64,000 nucleotides of DNA, from positions 1 through 64,000 of the forward strand of contig CAISWQ010000054.1 of NCBI GenBank assembly GCA_903889245.1. The letters are read 5' to 3'. The notes below the pieces were generated by a model. It was not told the DNA's origin. It saw only the letters and a program-made list of their open reading frames with translations, and made no database searches. Every line of letters starts with the position of its first letter. The stretch's first letter is position 1. Origin of the DNA: an uncultured Lentisphaerota bacterium (GTDB lineage Bacteria > Verrucomicrobiota > Kiritimatiellia > CAIQIC01). A program made the translations under genes and the position numbers. This document shows positions 53,331-61,314 of the stretch, piece after piece.

Positions 53331-54362
53331 ATGAGCGATGCAACACCAACCCAGGGCGGCCCGACGCGAGCCTACGACCTCGCGGCGTGGGTGCTCATGG
53401 GGCTGGCGCTGTACGGCGTCATCCACCTGCGCCTGATCGCGGTCCTGATGGCGGGGCTGCTGGTCTTCCAACTCGTCCACATGCTCTCCGGCGTCGTGCG
53501 CGTGCCGCGCATGAACCACCGCGGCGCGAAGCTGCTGATCGTGGCCGTACTGGCCGCGGTCGTGGTGACGATTGTCGCGCTGCTCGTGCTGGGCAGCGCC
53601 GCCTTCCTGCGCCATGGCCCCGACAACCTCGCCGGCATGTTGACGCAGATGGCCACCGTGCTCGATGAACTGCGCGACATGCTGCCACCGGCGTTCGCGG
53701 CTTCCCTGCCGGCCGACGCCGACAGCATCCGGCAACACATCTCCGAGTGGTTCCGTTCCCATGCGGCCGAAATCCGCACGGTGGGCGAGCACACCATCCG
53801 TGTCATCGTGCATATGCTGATCGGCCTGATCCTCGGCGCGATGGTGGCGCTGCACGAGGTCTCGCCGCGCGCGCGGCCCGCGCCGTTCCTGCAGGCGCTG
53901 ACGCGGCGCACGGCGCGCCTGGCCGAGGCCTTCCGCCGCATCATCCTCGCGCAGGTGCCGATCTCCGCGATCAACACGGGCCTGACGGCGATCTACCTCG
54001 TCATCGTGCTGCCGTTGTTCGGCGTGGACCTGCCGTTCAAGAAGACGCTGATCGCCGTGACCTTCCTCGCCGGCCTGCTGCCGGTGATCGGCAACCTGAT
54101 CTCCAACACGGCGATCTTCCTCGTGAGCCTGCGGGTGTCCTTCGCGGTCGCGGCCGTGTCGCTCGGCTACCTCATCCTCATCCACAAGCTGGAATATTTC
54201 CTGAACGCGAAGATCGTCGGCACGCGCATCAACGCCAAGGCGTGGGAACTGCTGATCGCCATGCTGGCGTTCGAGGCCGCCTTCGGGATCGGCGGGCTGA
54301 TCATGGCGCCGCTGGTCTATGCCTATGTGAAGCACGAGCTGATGGAAGAAGGCGTGCTCTGA
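53331..54362 (+). CDS. AI-2E family (PerM/YdiK-like) membrane permease
   Basis: This 343-aa protein has about seven to eight membrane segments. The family-typical C-terminal region is LFGVDLPFKKTLIAVTFLAGLLPVIGNLIS followed by LEYFLNAKIVGTRINAKAWELLIAM and GIGGLIMAPLVYAYVK. The long extracytoplasmic or cytosolic loop between TM3 and TM4 (PDNLAGMLTQMATVLDELRDML) is also usual. Family members export AI-2 or act as ion antiporters; the substrate here is unknown. The stop overlaps the glycosylase start (TGATG). Confidence 0.82.
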   Translation: MSDATPTQGGPTRAYDLAAWVLMGLALYGVIHLRLIAVLMAGLLVFQLVHMLSGVVRVPRMNHRGAKLLIVAVLAAVVVTIVALLVLGSAAFLRHGPDNLAGMLTQMATVLDELRDMLPPAFAASLPADADSIRQHISEWFRSHAAEIRTVGEHTIRVIVHMLIGLILGAMVALHEVSPRARPAPFLQALTRRTARLAEAFRRIILAQVPISAINTGLTAIYLVIVLPLFGVDLPFKKTLIAVTFLAGLLPVIGNLISNTAIFLVSLRVSFAVAAVSLGYLILIHKLEYFLNAKIVGTRINAKAWELLIAMLAFEAAFGIGGLIMAPLVYAYVKHELMEEGVL

Positions 54363-54970
54363 TGCCGCGGCCGGCCGCGCTCGAGCATCTGGCCGCGCGC
54401 GATCTCAAGCTCGCCGCCCTTCTCGTCGGCCCGCCGTTCAAGGCCTATCGCCATCCCGACCTCTACCGCGACCTGCTCGAATCCATCGTCTCGCAGCAGC
54501 TCTCCATCAAGGCGGCGGCGACCATCTTCGGGCGTTTCCTCGCTCTGTTTCCCGGCCGCCAGCCCACGCCGCGCCGTGTGCTCGCCTTGAAGCTCACGCA
54601 GCTCCGCGCTGCCGGCCTCTCGCGGCAGAAGGCCGGCTACCTCCGCAACGTCGCCGCCTTCGCGTTGCGCCATGACGTGAGCCGCGCGGCGCTGCACCGT
54701 TTGAGCGATGACGAGGTCATCGCGCTGCTCACGCAGATCAAGGGCGTCGGCCGCTGGACCGCGGAGATGTTGCTGATGTTCCCGCTGGACCGGCACGATG
54801 TCTTGCCGCTGGACGACCTCGGCATCCAGCTTGCGATGAAGAAACTCTATGGCCTGCGCGGCCGCGGGCGCGGCCTCCACCGGCGCATGGTCGCGCTCGC
54901 CGAGGTGTGGCGGCCGCACCGCACGCTCGCCTGCAAGTACCTCTGGCGCTGGCGTTCCGGCCAGCGTTGA
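54362..54970 (+). CDS. DNA-3-methyladenine glycosylase II (AlkA-like, HhH-GPD)
   Basis: This 202-aa base-excision glycosylase has the helix-hairpin-helix LLTQIKGVGRWTAEMLLMF near residues 124-142. The catalytic Asp follows in 'DVLPLDDLGIQLAM'. RDLLESIVSQQLSIKAA is the conserved N-terminal helix. It lacks the AlkA N-terminal domain and the C-terminal Fe-S loop of EndoIII. It removes alkylated purines in homologues. It begins by one-base overlap with the permease gene. The 126-bp gap downstream shows no gene. Confidence 0.88.
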   Translation: MPRPAALEHLAARDLKLAALLVGPPFKAYRHPDLYRDLLESIVSQQLSIKAAATIFGRFLALFPGRQPTPRRVLALKLTQLRAAGLSRQKAGYLRNVAAFALRHDVSRAALHRLSDDEVIALLTQIKGVGRWTAEMLLMFPLDRHDVLPLDDLGIQLAMKKLYGLRGRGRGLHRRMVALAEVWRPHRTLACKYLWRWRSGQR

Positions 54971-55096
54971 TTCCAGCCGCTCTTCGTAGAAGTAGGGGCG
55001 GATTTCAGCCAGAAAACCATTGACAACATTGCCCTTCGAGGGCTATGTGTCCGCCGTTGTCCATCACGCCGGTCGGCGCGATGGGCATTTCCCTTT

Positions 55097-55804
55097 ATGC
55101 AACTGACGGTCAAAGATGTCGCGAAGCTGCTGAATCTGTCCGAGAAGACCATTTACCGGATGATTCAACGCGGCGAGATTCCGGTCCACCGCATCGGCGA
55201 ACAGTTCCGGTTCAACCGCACCGACCTGATGGAGTGGGCGACGACGAAACGTATGAACGTTTCGCCAGACATGTTCACCGAGCCAGACGAGGATGAGCAG
55301 GAACAGCACCGTGTTTCGGATGCGCTCGCCCGCGGCGGAATTTTTTACCGGCTCGATGGCAAGGACAAGGAAGGCGCGTTGCGCGCGCTCGTTCGCGTCG
55401 CCCATCTGCCGGGCGAGGTGGATCGCGATTTCCTGCTGAACCATCTGATCGCGCGCGAGGCGCTCGCCTCGACCGGCATCGGCGAGGGCATCGCGATCCC
55501 GCACGTCCGCAATCCGGTGATTGTGCCGGTGGATGCGCCGCTGATTGCGCTCGGCTTTCTGGAGCATTCGGTGGAATTCGCCGCGATTGATGGCAAGCCG
55601 GTCAATGTGCTGTTCCTGCTGTTCAGCCCGACCATCCGCCTGCATCTGCGCCAGCTCTCGCGTCTCGCCTACAAACTCGGCCAGCCCGCCGTGCAGGATG
55701 CGCTGAAGCGGCAGGCGCCACGCGAGGAAATTTTCGCGGCCATCCGCCGCATCGAGGATGAGCTTTATGCCCACGCTCATCCGGCGACTGGGGCGGGGAT
55801 ATGA
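55097..55804 (+). CDS. HTH-PTS EIIA fusion, regulator-like
   Basis: This 235-aa protein has residues 1-50 as an excisionase/MerR-like DNA-binding helix-turn-helix (LTVKDVAKLLNLSEKTIYRMIQRGEIPVHRIG). Residues ~75-230 form a fructose/nitrogen-type PTS EIIA domain. Its phosphorylatable His136 lies in 'GEGIAIPHVRN', the standard motif. It likely senses HPr/EI phosphorylation state and controls transcription (inference). It overlaps the first subunit gene of the Ehr-type complex by 4 bp, tying it to that operon. Confidence 0.85.
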   Translation: MQLTVKDVAKLLNLSEKTIYRMIQRGEIPVHRIGEQFRFNRTDLMEWATTKRMNVSPDMFTEPDEDEQEQHRVSDALARGGIFYRLDGKDKEGALRALVRVAHLPGEVDRDFLLNHLIAREALASTGIGEGIAIPHVRNPVIVPVDAPLIALGFLEHSVEFAAIDGKPVNVLFLLFSPTIRLHLRQLSRLAYKLGQPAVQDALKRQAPREEIFAAIRRIEDELYAHAHPATGAGI

Positions 55805-57777
55805 TCCTGCTGCTGCTCGCGCTGGCGTTATTGCTCGGCGGGGCGCTGTTCCCGCTGCTGCTCGTGCGCAATCCCAAGGCCGCAACCGCCGCTGGCGTCG
55901 CGCTCGCCGTCGCCGGCTCGCTCGCCGGGCTGGCCTCCGCCGTGCAAGGACTGCTCGGCGGCATTGAGCAAAAATTTCTGCTGCCGTGGACGCTGCCGCT
56001 CGGCGCGGTGCGGCTCGGCCTCGATCCGCTCTCCGCCTTTTTTCTCGTCCCGTTGTTCCTGCTCGGCGGCGTCTGCGCGCTCTACGGCCGCGGTTATCTT
56101 GGCCTCCGCCCGCGCGACGGCACGTCGTGGAGTTTCTACAACCTTCTGCTCGTCTCGATGGCCGTCGTCTTCACCGCGCGCGACGCCGTCCTCTTCGTCA
56201 TGGCGTGGGAGCTGATGGCCGTCACCTCGTTCGCGCTCGTCATCCACGAGCGCGAGCGCGACAGCGTGCGGCATGCGGGCTGGCTCTATCTCGCCGCGTC
56301 GCATCTGGGCCTGGCCGCGCTGCTCGCCGTCTTCTTCGGCTTGAGCCACGCCGCCGGTGGCACGCTCGACCTCGCCGCCTTCCGCGATGTGGTCCCCGCC
56401 TCGGGCGCGCTCGGTGGCCTGCTGTTCCTGCTCGCCGTGCTCGGCTTTGGCGCGAAGGCCGGCTTCCTTACGCTGCACGGCTGGCTGCCCGAGGCGCATC
56501 CCGCCGCGCCGAGCCACGTCTCCGCGCTGATGTCCGGCGTGCTCATCAAGACCGGCCTCTACGGCCTGCTCCGCGTGCTCACCTTCTTCAGCGCGTGGCC
56601 CGCGTGGTGGGGCGGCGTGCTGCTCGCGCTCGGCCTCGCCGGCTGCCTGTTCGGTATCTTGCAGGCGCTGACGCAGCAGGACCTCAAGCGCTCGCTCGCG
56701 TTTTCCAGCGTCGAGAATATCGGCATCATCGCGCTCGGCCTCGGCCTCGGCATGCTCGGCGCCGCGTGGCAGTTGCCCGCCGTCGCCGCGCTCGGCTTCG
56801 CGGGCGCGCTGTTGCACGTACTGAACCACGCGCTGTGCAAGGGCCTGCTCTTCCTCGGCGCGGGCGCCGTGCTGCACGGCGCCGGTACGCTGCGCCTCGA
56901 CCGCCTCGGCGGCCTGCTCAAGACGATGCCGCAGACCGGCGCGCTCTTCCTCTTCGCCGCCGCCGCGATCTGCGCGCTGCCGCCGCTCAACGGCTTCGCC
57001 AGCGAATTCCTGATCTACCTCGGCGCGTTCACCGGCGCGTGTCACGCCGAGGGCTGGGCCGGTGCGACCGGCCTGATCGTCATCGGCGGCCTTGCGCTGA
57101 CCGGCGGCCTGACGCTCGCCGCGTTCGCGCGCCTGACCGGCCTGGCCTTCCTCGGCGAACGCCGCGCCGAACATCCGCCGCACGAAGCTTCCATGGCGAT
57201 GCGCCTGCCGATGCTGCTGCTCGCGCTCGGCTGCGCGCTCGCCGGCCTGGGTGCGCCGTGGCTGATCCCGTGGCTCTTCCCGCGCCTGCTTGCCGGAACT
57301 TTTCCAGCGCTCAAGACGCTCGACGCCGCGCCGCTTGCCGGCGCCGCGCTCGGCCTGCGCTGGGTAGTGATCCTCGCCGCCGCGTTTGCGCTGCTCGTCT
57401 TGGTACTCGCGCTCCTCCGCCGCGCGCGCGTCCGCGCTGGCGGCGTGGCCGCCGCGGGTACGTGGGACTGCGGCTACGTCGCGCCCACCGCGCGGATGCA
57501 GTACACCGCGTCATCGTTCTCCGGCCCGCTCGCGCAACTGTTCCAGCCGTTCCTGCGCGCGCGCGCCGAGGGGAAACTTCCCGCCGGCCTGTTCCCCGCG
57601 CCCGTCCAGCAAAGCACGAAGTTGCGCGACGTCGCCACCGACTACGTCGCCGTCCCGCTCTTCCGCGCCATCGCCTGGCTCGCGCAGCAGGTCCGCTGGC
57701 TCCAGCACGGCCGCGTCCAGCTCTACGTGCTCTACATCGCCGTCACCCTGCTCGCGCTGCTGCTCTGGAAATTATGA
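55801..57777 (+). CDS. Ehr/hydrogenase-4-type membrane subunit B (NuoL/M-like antiporter)
   Basis: This 658-aa proton-translocating antiporter-like subunit of the HyfB/EhrL kind has about 16 hydrophobic segments. Conserved family segments include ELMAVTSFALVIHE (TM5 Glu), GFLTLHGWLPEAHPAAPSHVSALMSG (TM7-8 with Lys/His set), QDLKRSLAFSSVENIG and CALPPLNGFASEFLIY. The C-terminal extension contains WDCGY, typical of HyfB. It starts within the end of the regulator gene. A 496-bp repeat-filled gap separates it from the next subunit, the only large break in this operon. Confidence 0.9.
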   Translation: MILLLLALALLLGGALFPLLLVRNPKAATAAGVALAVAGSLAGLASAVQGLLGGIEQKFLLPWTLPLGAVRLGLDPLSAFFLVPLFLLGGVCALYGRGYLGLRPRDGTSWSFYNLLLVSMAVVFTARDAVLFVMAWELMAVTSFALVIHERERDSVRHAGWLYLAASHLGLAALLAVFFGLSHAAGGTLDLAAFRDVVPASGALGGLLFLLAVLGFGAKAGFLTLHGWLPEAHPAAPSHVSALMSGVLIKTGLYGLLRVLTFFSAWPAWWGGVLLALGLAGCLFGILQALTQQDLKRSLAFSSVENIGIIALGLGLGMLGAAWQLPAVAALGFAGALLHVLNHALCKGLLFLGAGAVLHGAGTLRLDRLGGLLKTMPQTGALFLFAAAAICALPPLNGFASEFLIYLGAFTGACHAEGWAGATGLIVIGGLALTGGLTLAAFARLTGLAFLGERRAEHPPHEASMAMRLPMLLLALGCALAGLGAPWLIPWLFPRLLAGTFPALKTLDAAPLAGAALGLRWVVILAAAFALLVLVLALLRRARVRAGGVAAAGTWDCGYVAPTARMQYTASSFSGPLAQLFQPFLRARAEGKLPAGLFPAPVQQSTKLRDVATDYVAVPLFRAIAWLAQQVRWLQHGRVQLYVLYIAVTLLALLLWKL

Positions 57778-57921
57778 CGACTCTTTCCCCATGCGGTGGT
57801 GAGTTTTTAACGCAAAGGCGCGAAGGCCGGACGGAAGGCGCAAAGCTGTCTCCGCTCTTTGCGTCTTGTGCCTTCTCTTCGCGCCTTCGCGTTGAAAATG
57901 TGCGTGGACGTCGCGGATCAT

Positions 57922-58052
57922 TTCCGAGCCTCGGAAAAGTTTTCCCAGCCTTGGAAAACTTTGGCCCTGACTTTTCCAATGCCTGGAAAAACCGGCGCTT
58001 CGCTTTTTCAATGCTTGGAAAAACTGGCGCTCCGCTTTTCCAATCCCTGAAT
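57922..58052. repeat. Palindrome array, 5 copies, inside the Ehr operon
   Basis: Cores start at 57922 (TTCCGAGCCTCGGAA), 57942, 57974, 58006 and 58038. After a first 20-bp step the spacing is 32 bp three times. The third and fourth spacers contain GCG-CTT-CGC and GCG-CTC-CGC inverted repeats. The last two cores are degenerate. A 7-8 bp AAGGCGCGAAGG/CGCGCCTTCGCG inverted stretch precedes the array at 57810-57893. Confidence 0.88.
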
Positions 58053-58056
58053 AAGC

Positions 58057-58091
58057 GAACATCGAACATCGAACACCGAACACCGAACAGC
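58057..58091. repeat. Heptamer tandem tract (GAACATC-type), 5 units
   Basis: Units GAACATC, GAACATC, GAACACC, GAACACC and GAACAGC are in exact 7-bp register. It follows the palindrome array and uses the same unit as the tract at 45611. Confidence 0.9.
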
Positions 58092-58120
58092 GAAGTATTG
58101 CAGCGTGGGCTGGCTTGGTC

Positions 58121-58198
58121 TTGTGGGCGGGAGCTCCAGCTCCCGCGCTCTGTGCGCACTGGTTTTGATTTCGCGGGAGCTGTAGCTCCCGCCCACAA
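58121..58198. repeat. Inverted pair of REP-like hairpins (REPIN/MITE-like)
   Basis: The two 27-bp arms at 58121-58147 and 58172-58198 are reverse complements with one mismatch. Each arm contains its own hairpin (GGGAGCT..AGCTCCC type). A 24-bp centre separates them. The arm sequence matches the single hairpin at 20798. Two REP units in inverted orientation is the form of REPIN-type non-autonomous elements; no transposase is nearby. Confidence 0.75.
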
Positions 58199-58214
58199 GC
58201 AGCAGCATTCTTCT

Positions 58215-58256
58215 TTCAGGTTTCAGGTTTCAAGTTTCCGGTCTGCTCTGTCAGGT
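58215..58256. repeat. Heptamer tandem tract (TTCAGGT-type), about 6 units
   Basis: TTCAGGT, TTCAGGT, TTCAAGT, TTCCGGT, then CTGCTCT (diverged) and GTCAGGT are in 7-bp register, ending 18 bp before the next gene's start. It is the fourth distinct heptamer unit seen in the window. Confidence 0.75.
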
Positions 58257-58273
58257 TTCGCGAGGGGTGGCGT

Positions 58274-59185
58274 GTGAGCATGGTCGCGCTCGGACATGTT
58301 CTGCTCGCGCTGGTGGCGGCGCCGCTGCTGCCGGGGCTGATCAACCGCGTGAAGTCGGTCTTCGCCGGCCGCCGCGGGCCGCCGGTGCTGCAACTCTACT
58401 TCGATCTCGCGAAGCTGCTGCGCAAGGGCGCGGTCTATAGCCGGACGACGACGTGGGTTTTTCGCACGAGCCCGCTGGTCGGCGTCGCCGCGCCGCTGCT
58501 CGCGCTCGTGCTGGTACCCGCGGGCGGCGCGGCCGCGCTCGTCGCGTTCCCCGGCGACCTGCTGCTGATGGCCTACGCGCTGGCGCTCGCGCGCTTCTTC
58601 CTCGTGCTCGCCGCGCTCGACACGGGCTCGAGCTTCGAGGGTATGGGCGCGAGCCGCGAGGTTGCGTTCTCCGCGCTGGCCGAGCCCGCGTTCCTGCTGG
58701 CTCTCGCGGCGATGGCGCGACAGGCGCACTCGCCTTCGCTGACCGACGCGCTCGGCGCGCCGACGGCCTTGAGCGACCTCGGCCTGCTGCCGCTGCTGCT
58801 GCTGGTGGCGACAGCGTTGCTGCTGGTGTTGCTCGTCGAGAATGCGCGCGTGCCGGTGGATGACCCGAACACGCACCTCGAACTGACGATGATCCACGAG
58901 GTACTGATCCTCGACTATAGCGGGCCGGACCTGGCGCTCGCGCTCTACGGCGCGTCGCTCAAGCTCTGGCTGTTCAGCGCGATCCTGTCCGACGTTTTGC
59001 TCGCGGGGCTGCCCGGCGATGTGTGGCTGCGCGGCGCGGCGCACCTGACGGGCATCATCGCCATCGCCGGCGTCGTCGGCGTGGTCGAGTCGTGCATGGC
59101 GCGGCTGCGCATGGTGCGCGTGCCGCACCTGCTGATCGCGGCCGGCGCGTTCGCGCTGCTCGCGCTCTGCGTGGGAGTAAGGTGA
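58274..59185 (+). CDS. Ehr/hydrogenase-4-type membrane subunit C (NuoH-like)
   Basis: This 303-aa NuoH/HyfC-like protein has about eight hydrophobic segments. Family segments are 'RRGPPVLQLYFDLAKLLRKG' (loop near TM1), FEGMGASREVAFSALAEPA and 'VPVDDPNTHLELTMIHEVLILDYSGPD' with the acidic loop residues. It anchors the soluble arm to the antiporter modules. The GTG at 58274 follows GAGGGG; an ATG two codons on is an alternative. Confidence 0.9.
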   Translation: MSMVALGHVLLALVAAPLLPGLINRVKSVFAGRRGPPVLQLYFDLAKLLRKGAVYSRTTTWVFRTSPLVGVAAPLLALVLVPAGGAAALVAFPGDLLLMAYALALARFFLVLAALDTGSSFEGMGASREVAFSALAEPAFLLALAAMARQAHSPSLTDALGAPTALSDLGLLPLLLLVATALLLVLLVENARVPVDDPNTHLELTMIHEVLILDYSGPDLALALYGASLKLWLFSAILSDVLLAGLPGDVWLRGAAHLTGIIAIAGVVGVVESCMARLRMVRVPHLLIAAGAFALLALCVGVR

Positions 59186-59188
59186 CCG

Positions 59189-59842
59189 ATGGAAGCACTG
59201 GTCCATGTTTTGATGGTGTTCCTGATCCTGGCGAACCTGCGGCTGCTGGGCGGTACGCGGCTGAACGTCTGTATCGTGACGGTGGCGGCGCAGGGCGCGG
59301 TGCTCGGCCTGCTGCCGCTGCTGCTGCATCCGCTCTCGCTGACGCGGCACGCGCTCACCATCGCCCTCGCGGCGGTCGTGCTCAAGGGCGGGCTGTTCCC
59401 GTGGCTGCTCAAGCGCGCGCTGCGGCAGGCGGGCGTGCAGCGCGAGGTGGCGCCCTATGTGGGCTTCACGCCCTCGATGTTCTTCGGCGTGCTCGCGCTC
59501 GGGCTCGGCGCGGCGCTCGCACGCAAGCTGCCGCTGCCCGCGCCGGATGCCTCGCCGCTGCTCGTGCCGGTGGCGCTGGCGACGATGCTGACGGGCCTGT
59601 TCCTGATCGTCGCGCGCCGGCAGGCGCTGATGCAGGTGGTCGGCTACCTCGCGCTGGAGAACGGCATCTTCGCGTTCGGCGCGGTGGTGATGAAGGAGGC
59701 GCCGCTACTCGTGGAGATGGGCATCCTGCTGGATATCTTCGTCGCCGTGTTCGTCATGGGCATCATGGTCTTCCACATCAGCCGCGAGTTCGATCACACC
59801 GATACCGAGCGGCTCTCTGAACTGAAGGACTGGACGCCATGA
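59189..59842 (+). CDS. Ehr/hydrogenase-4-type membrane subunit E (NuoK-like)
   Basis: This 217-aa HyfE-like protein has about six to seven hydrophobic segments. VVGYLALENGIFAFGAVVMKEAPLLVEMGILLDIFVAVFVMGIM carries the two buried Glu positions typical of NuoK/MrpC-like subunits. It starts 3 bp after the previous stop and overlaps the next gene by 4 bp. Role: membrane ion-translocation module. Confidence 0.88.
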   Translation: MEALVHVLMVFLILANLRLLGGTRLNVCIVTVAAQGAVLGLLPLLLHPLSLTRHALTIALAAVVLKGGLFPWLLKRALRQAGVQREVAPYVGFTPSMFFGVLALGLGAALARKLPLPAPDASPLLVPVALATMLTGLFLIVARRQALMQVVGYLALENGIFAFGAVVMKEAPLLVEMGILLDIFVAVFVMGIMVFHISREFDHTDTERLSELKDWTP

Positions 59843-61314
59843 TGCTCTGCCTTCTGCTGGTCGGCGTCCCCGCGCTGGCGGGCGTGCTCGCGTTCGCGCT
59901 GCGCGCCGCGCTCCCGCGCCGCGCGCTGCTCATTGGCGCGGCCCTCGCGCACGCGGGGCTGGTGGCGTCCGCGTGGGCCAAGCGGCCCGCCGCCGCGCCG
60001 GAGGCGTGGCTCGCGCTCGACGCCACCGCGCTGTGGTTCGTCACCATCACCAGCGTTCTGTTCCTGACCGCCTCGGTCTACGCGCTCGGCTACCTCCGCC
60101 GCGATGCCGCCACGCGCTCGCACGAGGACGAGGATGATCCCGACGACGACTCGATTTTCCAGCCCGTGCCGGAGGCCGTTTTCTGCGGCTGCCTGCTACT
60201 CTTCCTCGCGGCGATGACGCTGACGATCATGAGCCGCCACTTCGGCCTGCTCTGGGTGGCGATGGAGGCGACGACGCTGGCGAGCGCGCCGCTGATCTAC
60301 TTCCACCGCTCGCCGCGCTCGCTCGAGGCGACGTGGAAATATCTGCTCATCTGCTCGGTGGGCATCGCGCTCGCGCTGCTCGGCACATTCTTCCTCGCCG
60401 CCGCGGCGGGTGAGGGCGCCGACCTGACGCTCGGCGCGCTCGCGCGCGGCGGCGCGAGGCTCGACCCGCGCTGGCTCAAGGCCGCCGCGCTGCTGCTGCT
60501 CGTGGGCTACGGCACGAAGATGGGCCTCGCGCCGCTGCACGCGTGGCTGCCGGACGCGCATAGCGAGGCGCCCTCGGTCGTCTCCGCGCTGCTCTCCGGC
60601 ACGCTGCTCAACGCGGCGTGGGTCGGCATCCTGCGCCTTCATGAACTGTGCGTCGCGGCGGGTCTCGGCGATTTCAGCCGCGACCTGCTGCTGCTGTTCG
60701 GCCTGGTCTCGCTTGCGGTCGCCGCTCTCTTCATCATCGGGCAGCGCGACTACAAGCGGCTGCTCGCCTACTCCAGCGTCGAGCACATGGGCCTGCTCGC
60801 GCTCGGCATGGGCCTCGGCGGCGCGGCGGTCACCGGCTCGCTGCTGCACGCCGCCGGTCACTCGCTCGCCAAGGGCCTGCTGTTCCTTACCGCCGGCAAC
60901 CTGCTCGCCGCGTTCCGCAGCAAGAAGGTCGCCGACGTCCGCGGCGCGCTCACCGTGACGCCCGCCAGTGGCGCGCTGCTGCTCGTCGGCCTGTTCGCGA
61001 TCACCGGCGCGCCGCCGTTCATCACGTTCGTCAGCGAGCTGATGATCGTCCGCGCCGCCATCGCCGACGGGCGCTGGCTGGTGGCGGCGCTCTACCTCGT
61101 GCTGCTCGCGATCGTCTTCATCGGCATGGCGGCGATCTTCCTGCGCATGGCGCTCGGCGCGCCCTCGAAGGACGGGCGCAAGCCGGAGTCGCGCCTTGCG
61201 TGGTGGCCGCCGCTCGCGCTCGCGATCCTCGCCGGCGTGCTCGGCGTCTTCCTGCCCGGCCCGCTGACCGACCTGCTCCGCGAAGCCGCGCAAGCCTTTG
61301 GAGGCACGCCATGA
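59839..61314 (+). CDS. Ehr/hydrogenase-4-type membrane subunit F (NuoN/L-like antiporter)
   Basis: This 491-aa second antiporter-like subunit (HyfF type) has about 14 hydrophobic segments. Key segments are LWVAMEATTLASAPLIYFHRSPRSLEATWKY (TM5 Glu), GTKMGLAPLHAWLPDAHSEAPSVVSALLSG, YKRLLAYSSVEHMGLLALG and 'GAPPFITFVSELMIVRAA'. An acidic, hydrophilic loop (HEDEDDPDDDS) follows TM3. It overlaps both neighbours by 4 bp. Confidence 0.9.
   Translation: MMLCLLLVGVPALAGVLAFALRAALPRRALLIGAALAHAGLVASAWAKRPAAAPEAWLALDATALWFVTITSVLFLTASVYALGYLRRDAATRSHEDEDDPDDDSIFQPVPEAVFCGCLLLFLAAMTLTIMSRHFGLLWVAMEATTLASAPLIYFHRSPRSLEATWKYLLICSVGIALALLGTFFLAAAAGEGADLTLGALARGGARLDPRWLKAAALLLLVGYGTKMGLAPLHAWLPDAHSEAPSVVSALLSGTLLNAAWVGILRLHELCVAAGLGDFSRDLLLLFGLVSLAVAALFIIGQRDYKRLLAYSSVEHMGLLALGMGLGGAAVTGSLLHAAGHSLAKGLLFLTAGNLLAAFRSKKVADVRGALTVTPASGALLLVGLFAITGAPPFITFVSELMIVRAAIADGRWLVAALYLVLLAIVFIGMAAIFLRMALGAPSKDGRKPESRLAWWPPLALAILAGVLGVFLPGPLTDLLREAAQAFGGTP

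Noticed and set aside
53331-54362. Naming this a quorum-sensing AI-2 exporter
   Set aside because: Family members have various substrates including ions, and no luxS or AI-2 system is visible here.
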